Shown: positions 1 to 5,224, numbered from the stretch's first letter. The stretch: 5,224 nucleotides of DNA from Anaerovibrio sp. (GCA_016302095.1 JAEDOE010000110.1:1-5224), one strand, 5' to 3'. Notes: generated by a model not told the origin, from the sequence alone. Numbers and translations: made by a program.

Positions 1-1
1 G

Positions 2-2233
2 AAGAAGGCTTTCTTTGTAATGTGCGATGGCTATGTAACCACCAGCGATGGTACCGGTATCGTTCATACGGCACCTGCCTTCGGTGAGGACGATGCCCGT
101 GTCTGCCGCGCCTATGATATGCCGTTTGTGCAGTTCGTGGATGCCAAGGGCAATATGACCGGGGAAACTGATTGGGCAGGCGTATTTGTCAAGGATGCGG
201 ACCCGTTGATTCTGGATGATTTGAAAAAGAGCGGCAAACTCTTTAAGGCTCCTAAGTTTGAGCATAGCTATCCGCACTGCTGGCGCTGCGATACGCCGCT
301 GATTTATTATGCCCGTGAATCCTGGTTCATCAACATGACCTCCGTCAAGGAAAAGCTCATTGACAATAACAACACTGTCAACTGGATTCCTGAGTCCATC
401 GGCAAGGGGCGCTTCGGTGAGTGGCTGGAGCATGTACAGGACTGGGGCATCAGCCGCAACCGCTACTGGGGTACACCGCTGAATGTCTGGGAGTGCTCCT
501 GCGGTCATCAACATTCCATTGGCTCCATTGCCGAGCTGAAGTCTATGTCCGACAACTGCCCGGAGGATATCGAGCTGCATCGCCCTTATATTGATGCCGT
601 AACCATCAAGTGCCCTGAGTGCGGCGGCGAGATGAAGCGCGTGCCGGAAGTTATTGACTGCTGGTTCGATTCCGGCTCCATGCCTTTCGCCCAGTGGCAT
701 TATCCGTTTGAGAACAAGGAGATTTTTGAGGAGCGTTATCCGGCGGACTTCATCTCCGAGGCTGTGGACCAGACCCGTGGCTGGTTCTATTCCCTGCTGG
801 CGATTTCCACTTTGCTCTTTGACAATTCCTCCTACAAGAATGTCATCGTGCTGGGCCATGTGCAGGACAAGGACGGCAAGAAGATGAGCAAATCCAAGGG
901 CAATGCCGTGGATCCGATGGATGCCCTGAGAAAGCATGGTGCAGATGCCATCCGCTGGTATTTCTATGAGAACAGCGCACCGTGGCTGCCAAACCGCTTC
1001 CATGATGATGCAGTGCAGGAAGGCCAGCGCAAGTTTATGGGCACCCTGTGGAATACCTATGCTTTCTATGTGCTGTATGCCAATATTGATGGCTTTGATG
1101 CTACCAAGTATCAGCTGGAATACGACAAGCTGTCCGTGATGGACAAGTGGGTGCTGTCCCGTCTGAATACCTTGATTAAGGCTGTTGATGGCAATCTGGC
1201 AAGCTACAAGGTAACTGAGACTGCCAAGGTGCTGCAGGATTTTGTGGATGAGCTGTCCAACTGGTATGTGCGCCGCAGCCGTGAGCGTTTCTGGGGCAAG
1301 GAGCTGACTCAGGACAAGATTAATGCCTACATGACCTTGTACACGGCACTGACCACTGTGGTGAAGCTGTCTGCACCGATGGTGCCGTTCATCACCGAGA
1401 GTATCTATCGCAACCTGGTATGCAGCGTGGATGAAAGTGCGCCGATTTCCGTACATCTCTGCGACTTCCCTGTAGCTGACGAGGCAATGATTGATGCCGA
1501 GCTGGAGGCAGAGATGGAGCTGGTGCTGGAAATCGTGGTACTGGGCCGTGCTGCCCGCAACGCTTCCAACATCAAGAACCGCCAGCCGATTGGCAACATG
1601 TATGTAAAGGCTGACCGGGAACTGGACGAGTTCTTCAAGGAGATTGTGGCCAGCGAGCTGAATTTGAAGAACGTTGAGTTCAAGGCGGATATGGAGGAAT
1701 ATCTCTCCTACAGCTTCAAGCCGCAGTTCAAGGTGCTGGGTCCGAAGGTGGGCAAGCAGATTGGCGAGGTCAAGGCTGCCCTGGCTGCTATCAATGGCCA
1801 TGCTGCCAAGGCAGAGCTGGAAAGCACTGGCAAGCTGGTGCTGGAGCTCAAGAGCGGCACTGTGGAGCTGACTGCCGAGGATGTGGATATTACCATGTCC
1901 CAGACTGAGGGCTTTGCCACCCAGCGTTATGGCTCCGTGACCATTGCTTTGGAGACTACCCTCAGCCAGGAGCTGATTGAGGAAGGCTTTGTCCGTGAAA
2001 TCATCAGCAAGCTGCAGACCATGCGCAAGGAAAACGGCTTTGAGGTGACTGACCGCATCAGCGTATTTGCCGCAGGCAACGACAAGCTGACTGATATCAT
2101 GAGCCGCAACGAGGACTTCATCAAGAAGATTGTGCTGGGTGACAGCATTGCCTATGGCACAACTGATGTTGATGGCGGTTTTGCAAAGGAATGGAATATC
2201 AACGGCGAGGATATTACCCTGGCTATTAAGTAA
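2..2233 (+). CDS. ileS: Isoleucyl-tRNA synthetase, type 2 (eukaryote-like), 5'-truncated by the window edge
   Basis: Cytoplasmic class I aminoacyl-tRNA synthetase that charges tRNA-Ile with isoleucine using ATP and hydrolyses mischarged valine. The reading frame is open from base 2, so the ATG at 20 is internal. About 743 residues are visible; the family is usually about 1,030-1,060, so the N-terminal HIGH half of the catalytic site lies upstream. Seen in order: the end of the editing (CP1) domain with GTGIVHTAPAFGEDD (50-94); WGISRNRYWGTP; two cysteine pairs, CSC (494-502) and CPEC (611-622), probably a zinc site; WFDSGS (from 662); DQTRGWFYS (from 767); the KMSKS ATP-binding loop (881-895); and the anticodon-binding helical domain with ELSNWYVRRSRERFW (1250-1294). 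There is no cysteine zinc finger at the C-terminus, and the NRYWGTP context fits the type 2 form, known for low mupirocin sensitivity. Identity is secure; the type 2 call is strong but made from motifs only. Confidence 0.97.
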   Translation, partial: KKAFFVMCDGYVTTSDGTGIVHTAPAFGEDDARVCRAYDMPFVQFVDAKGNMTGETDWAGVFVKDADPLILDDLKKSGKLFKAPKFEHSYPHCWRCDTPLIYYARESWFINMTSVKEKLIDNNNTVNWIPESIGKGRFGEWLEHVQDWGISRNRYWGTPLNVWECSCGHQHSIGSIAELKSMSDNCPEDIELHRPYIDAVTIKCPECGGEMKRVPEVIDCWFDSGSMPFAQWHYPFENKEIFEERYPADFISEAVDQTRGWFYSLLAISTLLFDNSSYKNVIVLGHVQDKDGKKMSKSKGNAVDPMDALRKHGADAIRWYFYENSAPWLPNRFHDDAVQEGQRKFMGTLWNTYAFYVLYANIDGFDATKYQLEYDKLSVMDKWVLSRLNTLIKAVDGNLASYKVTETAKVLQDFVDELSNWYVRRSRERFWGKELTQDKINAYMTLYTALTTVVKLSAPMVPFITESIYRNLVCSVDESAPISVHLCDFPVADEAMIDAELEAEMELVLEIVVLGRAARNASNIKNRQPIGNMYVKADRELDEFFKEIVASELNLKNVEFKADMEEYLSYSFKPQFKVLGPKVGKQIGEVKAALAAINGHAAKAELESTGKLVLELKSGTVELTAEDVDITMSQTEGFATQRYGSVTIALETTLSQELIEEGFVREIISKLQTMRKENGFEVTDRISVFAAGNDKLTDIMSRNEDFIKKIVLGDSIAYGTTDVDGGFAKEWNINGEDITLAIK

Positions 2234-2244
2234 TTTGCTTTAAT

Positions 2245-2303
2245 AAAATGCGGTGCATGGCTGCAAGCATTCCTTTTGGGATGTGGCAGCTGCACCGCAT
2301 TTT
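2245..2303 (+). terminator. Rho-independent terminator of ileS
   Basis: AAAATGCGGTGCA (2245-2257) pairs perfectly with TGCACCGCATTTT (2291-2303). The hairpin continues inward after a two-base bulge with GCTGC (2260-2264) against GCAGC (2286-2290), then CATTCC (2268-2273) against GGGATG (2278-2283) around a TTTT loop. The descending arm ends in four T and continues T-rich (CTGTCTTTT). The hairpin starts 11 bases after the ileS stop. The A-rich left arm could also let it act on transcripts from the opposite side, but no minus-strand gene is visible there. Confidence 0.88.
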
Positions 2304-2318
2304 CTGTCTTTTGGCAGT

Positions 2319-2327
2319 TGGTATGAT
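2319..2327 (+). promoter_or_regulatory. Candidate extended -10 promoter for sfsA
   Basis: TGG followed by TATGAT (2322-2327) matches an extended -10 element just past the ileS terminator, as expected for a separate sfsA transcript. No good -35 lies 17 bases upstream, because that spot is inside the terminator arm. An alternative is TTGGCA (2311-2316) with TATATT (2332-2337), but its 15-base spacing is short. The following bases to about 2370 are strongly AT-rich, so the exact element is uncertain. Confidence 0.4.
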
Positions 2328-2389
2328 ATTGTATATTGCATATTACATATATTATATAGCATATGATGAGTGATATGGAGCATGTAGGC

Positions 2390-2398
2390 GGAGGTGAT
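2390..2398 (+). promoter_or_regulatory. Ribosome binding site that sets the sfsA start
   Basis: GGAGGTGAT is a near-perfect Shine-Dalgarno sequence a few bases before the ATG at 2402. It lies inside the coding span that would result from using the in-frame ATG at 2363, and it decides for the downstream start. Confidence 0.85.
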
Positions 2399-2401
2399 TG
2401 G

Positions 2402-3100
2402 ATGGTTTATCAGAATATTGTTGCCGGGCGGTTTGTGGACAGGCCCAACAGGTTTATTGCCCATGTGGAAATCAACGGCGTGGTGGAAACCGTGCATGTG
2501 AAAAACACCGGGCGGTGTCGTGAGCTTCTGCTGCCGGGCGTGAAGGTGATTTTGGAAATCGCGGACAATCCCCAGCGCAAGACAAAGTATGATTTGATTG
2601 CCGTATACAAGCAAGGCTTCGGGCTGATTAATATGGACAGTCAGGCACCCAACAAGGTGGTGGCAGAGTGGCTGGCAGGACAGGGCTATGATGTGGTAAA
2701 GCCGGAGTATAAATATGGCAGTTCCCGGATAGACTTCTATATGGAAAAGTTTAGGCTGGATGATGGGGGACAGGAAGTTTCTGAGCGTTATCTGATGGAG
2801 GTAAAGGGCTGCACCTTGGAGATTGATGGCATTGGCTATTTTCCTGATGCGCCTACGGAGCGGGGTATCAAGCACCTGAAGGAGCTGGCAGGCGCGGCAG
2901 GGCAGGGGTATCACTGCATTATGGCATATGTCATTCAGATGGAGGGCATCAATGAGGTGCGTCCCAACATTGTCACTCATCCTGCCTATGGCAAGGCAGT
3001 AGAGGAAGCTATTGCTGCCGGAGTGAAGGTTTTGTTTTTGTGTACGGCAGTGAAAGAAAATGAATTGCGGATAGTTTCCAGCAGGTATTTGGGAGAATAA
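2402..3100 (+). CDS. sfsA: SfsA family nuclease (sugar fermentation stimulation protein A homologue)
   Basis: A 232-residue protein, the usual length for SfsA. The N-terminal part (about residues 1-80) is an OB-fold-like nucleic-acid-binding region containing GRFVDRPNRFIAHVEING (9-26) and the conserved NTG (35-37) followed by ELLLPG. The C-terminal part carries a PD-(D/E)xK-type nuclease signature: SRID with D111, EVKG with E133 and K135, then FPDAPTERGIKHL (147-159), the most diagnostic SfsA motif. The E. coli homologue was first described as a DNA-binding stimulator of maltose metabolism; the family is now treated as DNA/RNA nucleases, and its physiological role is unclear. An in-frame ATG at 2363 would add 13 residues, but the ribosome binding site at 2390-2398 supports 2402. 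It stands alone after the ileS terminator. No clear terminator follows, so transcripts may read on into the gene at 3184. Confidence 0.95.
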   Translation: MVYQNIVAGRFVDRPNRFIAHVEINGVVETVHVKNTGRCRELLLPGVKVILEIADNPQRKTKYDLIAVYKQGFGLINMDSQAPNKVVAEWLAGQGYDVVKPEYKYGSSRIDFYMEKFRLDDGGQEVSERYLMEVKGCTLEIDGIGYFPDAPTERGIKHLKELAGAAGQGYHCIMAYVIQMEGINEVRPNIVTHPAYGKAVEEAIAAGVKVLFLCTAVKENELRIVSSRYLGE

Positions 3101-3123
3101 AATGAGTTTTTTCAGGTTAAAAG

Positions 3124-3132
3124 TGGTATAAT
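3124..3132 (+). promoter_or_regulatory. Extended -10 promoter upstream of the 115-residue gene
   Basis: TGG followed by a consensus TATAAT (3127-3132) is a full extended -10 element, 52 bases before the ATG at 3184. The -35 region is poor (TGAGTT at 3103-3108, 18-base spacing), which extended -10 promoters tolerate. The predicted leader of about 45 bases is T-rich and ends in the ribosome binding site GGGAGGT (3170-3176). This suggests the 115-residue gene is transcribed on its own. Confidence 0.65.
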
Positions 3133-3183
3133 ATCCGTTAGAAGATGTTCTGATTTTACTTTATTTTTTGGGAGGTACTCTTT

Positions 3184-3531
3184 ATGACCAGGAAAGAAAT
3201 GGAAAAAGTTGTTCAGGATATGATTGCTGCCAAGTCCTGCTATCCGGTATTGAGGGCAAGGGGCGAGGAGTGGCTGAATGCCGGGGATACCGATACGGAG
3301 GAAGCTGCCTGGAAGAAGCTGGTGGCGCAGGCAAAGGTAGACATTATGCCCATTGATGACCTGATTAGCTTTGCAGCTTCGGAAACAGGTGCCAAGGTGC
3401 TGGGCAAGGAAGGCGCGGAGATGCTCCTGAAGCACGCCCAGGCAATCAAGGCACAGGGGGCGGAGTATTGTGACTGCCCGGCATGCAAGGGGGCTGCCAT
3501 TGTTATTGAGTATGAAAACCTGTATGACTAA
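3184..3531 (+). CDS. Uncharacterised 115-residue protein with C-terminal CxCxxC
   Basis: Start supported by GGGAGGT (3170-3176), seven bases from the ATG, and by an extended -10 promoter upstream. The product is small, soluble and mostly helical by appearance, with no signal peptide or membrane segment. It opens with a charged helix (MTRKEMEKVVQDMIAA), has a C19-Y-P motif, a central acidic stretch, and ends in YCDCPACKG with C96, C98 and C101. C19 with the CxCxxC group, or H84 with it, could form a metal site; this is inference. I recall similar short proteins in anaerobic Firmicutes, some carrying the database name 'molecular chaperone Hsp90'. At 115 residues it has neither the ATPase nor the middle domain of Hsp90, so that name should not be read as function. 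Codon use and GC match ileS and sfsA, so it looks like core genome. Real gene: confident. Function: unknown. Confidence 0.85.
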   Translation: MTRKEMEKVVQDMIAAKSCYPVLRARGEEWLNAGDTDTEEAAWKKLVAQAKVDIMPIDDLISFAASETGAKVLGKEGAEMLLKHAQAIKAQGAEYCDCPACKGAAIVIEYENLYD

Positions 3532-3544
3532 GCGGTTTTTCATA
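3511..3544 (+). other. Stem-loop over the stop codon of the 115-residue gene
   Basis: TATGAAAACC (3511-3520) pairs with GGTTTTTCATA (3534-3544) with one unpaired T; the loop holds the TAA stop (3529-3531). It is GC-poor and lacks a T-run after the stem, so it is at best a weak terminator or a transcript-end stabiliser between this gene and the small gene pair. It could be chance. Confidence 0.25.
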
Positions 3545-3562
3545 TAGGAGGCACTGCCGTAA

Positions 3563-3570
3563 GGGGAGGT
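3563..3570 (+). promoter_or_regulatory. Ribosome binding site serving two overlapping ATGs
   Basis: GGGGAGGT lies 4 bases before an ATG at 3575 and 8 bases before the ATG at 3579. The first ATG reads only MYAV and stops at 3589 (TAG); the second opens the 91-residue gene in a different frame. The spacing favours 3579. The very short reading frame across the start could lower initiation, but may be chance. Confidence 0.7.
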
Positions 3571-3578
3571 GGTTATGT

Positions 3579-3854
3579 ATGCTGTATAGCAAGCTGTTTA
3601 AAAAGGACAAGACGCTGGAATTTCACGTAATAAAAGAATATGAAGACAGGGATGGCGGGGACAATCTCATTGTACGGGTGGAGTTGGAAGAAAACCCTGA
3701 TGCGTTCTGTGAATGGCGACTGCCTGATATCTTTTGCTACAAATCATACGGCTTTTCAGAAGATGATACTATTAAAATAAAGAATTATATAAGGAATAAT
3801 GAAATGCTGATGTGGTCCGATTATAGGAAGGAGATGAAAAATAAAAATGCCTAA
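3579..3854 (+). CDS. Unrecognised 91-residue protein, partner of the DUF4160 gene
   Basis: The start ATG is set by GGGGAGGT eight bases upstream. I do not recognise a named family. The protein is charged and soluble, with no signal or membrane segment. Its first half looks like beta strands (LEFHVIKEYEDR, then NLIVRVELEE); the middle has CEWRLPD (44-50); the end is helical, YGFSEDDTIKIKNYIRNNEMLMWSDY (57-82), and the tail is lysine/asparagine-rich. The C-terminal part resembles the C-terminus of the DUF4160 protein encoded just downstream (glycine, then Y-[IL]-R-x-N, then a tryptophan), so the two may share a fold, but this copy lacks the PxHxH motif. Its stop overlaps the next gene by eight bases, so the two are almost surely co-translated. 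It is much more AT-rich than its neighbours upstream, which suggests acquisition by transfer. DUF4160 genes are often paired with a second small gene, commonly DUF2442; this one does not look like DUF2442. A toxin-antitoxin or regulator role is conceivable but unproven. Confidence 0.8.
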   Translation: MLYSKLFKKDKTLEFHVIKEYEDRDGGDNLIVRVELEENPDAFCEWRLPDIFCYKSYGFSEDDTIKIKNYIRNNEMLMWSDYRKEMKNKNA

Positions 3855-4116
3855 TGCCCTAATACAGTATATGGGATATCTGATATATTTTTGGGGAAGT
3901 GACGGCAGTGAGCCTGTGCATGTCCATGTCAGTAAAAGCAAGCAAAAGAATGCAACGAAATTTTGGGTGACTTCTGAAGGAATAGAGCTTGCCAATGATA
4001 CTGGTTCTGTGGATAAAAAAGATATGAAGGCCATTCTCGCGTATCTTCGTGCAAACAGGGAGTCTATTATAATGTCCTGGGTAGAATTTTTTGGCAAAGC
4101 TGAGCTAAAAAGGTGA
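3847..4116 (+). CDS. DUF4160 domain protein
   Basis: An 89-residue protein that is DUF4160 along its full length. Family hallmarks seen: the N-terminal MP followed by GYLIYFWGSDGSEP (10-23), the P-x-H-x-H-V motif (P23, H25, H27), a strand with KFWV (38-41), IELAND (46-51), and a C-terminal helix DMKAILAYLRANRESIIMSWVEFFG (59-83) ending in the usual tryptophan and FFG. The biochemical activity of DUF4160 is not established as far as I know. The family is common in mobile and accessory DNA, usually next to a second small gene, and is often suspected of a toxin-antitoxin-like role. Its ATG overlaps the end of the 91-residue gene by eight bases; AAGGAG (3828-3833), 13 bases upstream, is a rather distant ribosome binding site, so translational coupling is likely. 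AT-rich composition matches its partner. The gene is followed by the terminator at 4191-4243. Confidence 0.88.
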   Translation: MPNALIQYMGYLIYFWGSDGSEPVHVHVSKSKQKNATKFWVTSEGIELANDTGSVDKKDMKAILAYLRANRESIIMSWVEFFGKAELKR

Positions 4117-4190
4117 ATCATATCTGGGATATTAACAAGTGAAACCGGACAGTATTAATCAATAAATGTGCCAAAATATAAAAAATATAC

Positions 4191-4243
4191 AAAAAGACAT
4201 CATGGGTCATAGAAACACAAACTTATGGCATGATGTCTTTTTT
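4191..4243 (+). terminator. Symmetric rho-independent terminator after the DUF4160 gene
   Basis: AAAAAGACATCATG (4191-4204) pairs perfectly with CATGATGTCTTTTT (4229-4242), followed by one more T, giving a run of six T. The 24-base loop contains a second partial pairing (CATAG with CTTATG). Since the left arm starts with five A, the structure would also work for minus-strand transcription. It insulates cas6 from the small gene pair. Confidence 0.85.
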
Positions 4244-4351
4244 ATGCCTAAGTTCACAGTTTTTTTGACGAAACAAAGATGTGAATTTTTGCTAATATAC
4301 TTATAGTAAAAATAGTATGCACATAATTTACAAAGAAAAATATAAAAAATA

Positions 4352-4381
4352 ATGACATTTTAGAAGGATTTTGCCTATAAA
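4352..4381 (+). promoter_or_regulatory. Candidate sigma-70-type promoter for cas6
   Basis: ATGACA (4352-4357, five of six matches to TTGACA) and TATAAA (4376-4381, five of six to TATAAT) are 18 bases apart. Transcription would begin near 4388 and give a leader of about 40 bases before cas6. A weaker alternative further upstream is a TG-extended TAATAT (4290-4298). The DNA is so AT-rich that chance matches are expected. Confidence 0.45.
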
Positions 4382-4411
4382 TATCGAATAGTATATCTTA
4401 TCAGGTTTGTA

Positions 4412-4418
4412 TAAGGAG
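4412..4418 (+). promoter_or_regulatory. Ribosome binding site that favours a TTG start for cas6
   Basis: TAAGGAG is a strong Shine-Dalgarno match. The first in-frame ATG (4419-4421) directly abuts it with no spacing, which is too close for normal initiation. The in-frame TTG at 4428-4430 is nine bases downstream, a good distance. No other ribosome binding site nearby fits the ATG. Confidence 0.6.
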
Positions 4419-4427
4419 ATGGAGTTT

Positions 4428-5224
4428 TTGCTGGGAGCGGTTGTTTATACATTGGAAGCGGAGCAGTCAGGCTGGCTGCCGGAATTTTCCGGCAGGGTGA
4501 TGCACGGCGTCTTTTTCAGGATGCTGCAGGAGGCATCCCAGGAGCTGGCAAGCTATGTACATGAGCAGATGAAAATGAAGCCATTTACAGCTTCCGCCCT
4601 GCTGGGCAGGAAATACAAGTCCATAAGAGGGAGAATTTATGTCAAAAAAGGTGATGTGTTTCAGTGGCGCGTAACCGGTATGCACGAGAGCATCCTGCAG
4701 GTCATGCTGCAGGTGGAGCCGGGGGAGGTATTGCAGGTGAACAGCCTGCCCATGCAGGTAAAAGCCCTGACTGCTGACGGGGAGCAGAATCCCAGGGCAG
4801 GCTTTTTGGCTGAAAATGATTTGCTGGGGCTGGCTCTGGGGGAGGAGAATTTGTCCCGCCTGACAATAGATTTTATTTCACCGACGGCTTTCAGGGTGGA
4901 TGTGGTGGATTATCCCATGCCGTTGCCATGGCTGGTGTTTCCTTCCCTGGCGGAGAAATGGCAGCAGCTGGATATGCCTGCAGAAATCGACAAGGCACAG
5001 GTCAGGGAACTATCAGAAAAGGTGTATATAGAGCACTGGTCAGGCAGGACAAAAAGCGTGTACCTCACGCCCCAGAGGGGAGTGAATACCTTTACGGGAA
5101 CATTCAGCTACAATCTGTCCCAGCTGCCTGTGGAGGAGCGGCAGGTGCTGCTGCTTTTGGCACAGTTTGGCGTATTTGCCGGCTGCGGCAGGATGGCAGG
5201 GCAGGGCCTGGGGCAGATGCAGGT
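4428..5224 (+). CDS. cas6: CRISPR-associated endoribonuclease Cas6, 3' end cut by the window edge
   Basis: Cas6 cuts precursor CRISPR RNA within the repeats and supplies guide RNAs to type I or III effector complexes. About 265 residues are visible. The N-terminus is a ferredoxin-like (RAMP) strand, LGAVVYTLEAE, followed by LPEFSGRVMHGVFFRML (17-33); H26 sits where many Cas6 proteins have a conserved histidine, so it is a candidate catalytic residue. The C-terminal half matches the Cas6 C-terminal domain: SGRTKSVYL (205-213), NTFTGTFSYNL around G224, then the RAMP glycine-rich loop GCGRMAGQGLG (252-262) before the edge. Only a few residues should be missing. The start is either the TTG at 4428, favoured by its ribosome binding site, or the ATG at 4419 (three residues longer); an in-frame stop at 4389 bounds the gene. 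GC is like ileS, unlike the AT-rich spacer before it. It has its own probable promoter and is likely the first gene of a cas operon. Subtype cannot be told from this window. Confidence 0.88.
   Translation, partial: MLGAVVYTLEAEQSGWLPEFSGRVMHGVFFRMLQEASQELASYVHEQMKMKPFTASALLGRKYKSIRGRIYVKKGDVFQWRVTGMHESILQVMLQVEPGEVLQVNSLPMQVKALTADGEQNPRAGFLAENDLLGLALGEENLSRLTIDFISPTAFRVDVVDYPMPLPWLVFPSLAEKWQQLDMPAEIDKAQVRELSEKVYIEHWSGRTKSVYLTPQRGVNTFTGTFSYNLSQLPVEERQVLLLLAQFGVFAGCGRMAGQGLGQMQ

Larger units (their letters stand above)
4117..4427. other. AT-rich gene-free spacer between the DUF4160 pair and cas6
   Basis: A 311-base stretch without a credible gene on either strand. It holds the terminator of the DUF4160 pair (4191-4243), then about 170 very AT-rich bases with several promoter-like hexamers (the best at 4352-4381), and the ribosome binding site of cas6. 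I see no CRISPR repeat, tRNA, insertion sequence end or attachment-site duplication. A small perfect hairpin, ATATC-TGG-GATAT, lies just after the DUF4160 stop and is probably incidental. Confidence 0.7.

Noticed and set aside
2363..2401. Upstream ATG of sfsA adding 13 residues
   Set aside because: The strong GGAGGTGAT at 2390-2398 lies inside this extension and points to the ATG at 2402, which also gives the usual SfsA N-terminus.
2240..2980. Long minus-strand reading frame (246 codons) opposite sfsA
   Set aside because: It lies across sfsA, a clearly recognisable family member, and across the ileS terminator. Its translation is rich in His, Pro and Cys as expected of an antisense shadow, and it has no recognisable domain.
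3500..3528. Promoter for the 91-residue gene inside the end of the 115-residue gene (TTGTTA, 17 bases, TATGAC)
   Set aside because: Both hexamers match only four of six positions and lie in coding sequence. It is possible but not better than chance, and read-through from the promoter at 3124-3132 would also explain expression.
3184..3531. Calling the 115-residue protein an Hsp90 chaperone
   Set aside because: Length and sequence leave no room for an Hsp90 ATPase, middle or dimerisation domain; the name would rest only on a remembered label.
3112..3543. Minus-strand reading frame (143 codons) opposite the 115-residue gene
   Set aside because: The plus-strand gene has an extended -10 promoter and a strong ribosome binding site; the antisense frame has neither and covers the promoter itself.
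4117..4427. CRISPR leader or repeat array upstream of cas6
   Set aside because: No repeat unit of 20 or more bases recurs here or elsewhere in the window; AT-richness alone is not evidence of a leader.
4467..4685. Minus-strand reading frame (72 codons) opposite cas6
   Set aside because: It is antisense to the continuous Cas6 frame, which carries recognisable motifs on the plus strand.

Overview
The window looks like chromosomal DNA of an anaerobic Firmicutes-type bacterium. A member of the Negativicutes (Selenomonas/Mitsuokella-like) is my best guess, held with moderate-to-low confidence. It rests on strong AGGAGG-type ribosome binding sites, TG-extended -10 promoters, moderate GC in the housekeeping genes, a eukaryote-like (type 2) isoleucyl-tRNA synthetase, and a short cysteine-containing protein of a kind I associate with anaerobic Firmicutes. 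No marker in the window fixes the species.

All genes lie on the + strand. Positions 2-2233 hold the 3' three quarters of ileS, which ends at a long rho-independent terminator (2245-2303). An AT-rich promoter region leads to sfsA (2402-3100). An extended -10 promoter (3124-3132) then precedes a 115-residue protein with a CxCxxC motif (3184-3531) whose function I do not know. Next come two small, AT-rich, overlapping genes: an unrecognised 91-residue protein (3579-3854) and a DUF4160 protein (3847-4116). They end in a symmetric terminator (4191-4243). A 311-base gene-free AT-rich spacer with a candidate promoter (4352-4381) leads to cas6 (from 4428), which runs off the right edge just after its glycine-rich C-terminal motif.

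The left part (ileS, sfsA, the 115-residue gene) reads as ordinary core genome. The right part reads as accessory DNA. The DUF4160 pair looks like a toxin-antitoxin or defence-type two-gene cassette, although no function is shown. Cas6, the endoribonuclease that cuts precursor CRISPR RNA, marks the probable start of a CRISPR-Cas operon beyond the window. No CRISPR repeats or other cas genes are visible here. The most interesting unexplained items are the DUF4160 pair, the resemblance between the C-termini of its two products, and its overlapping start signals.
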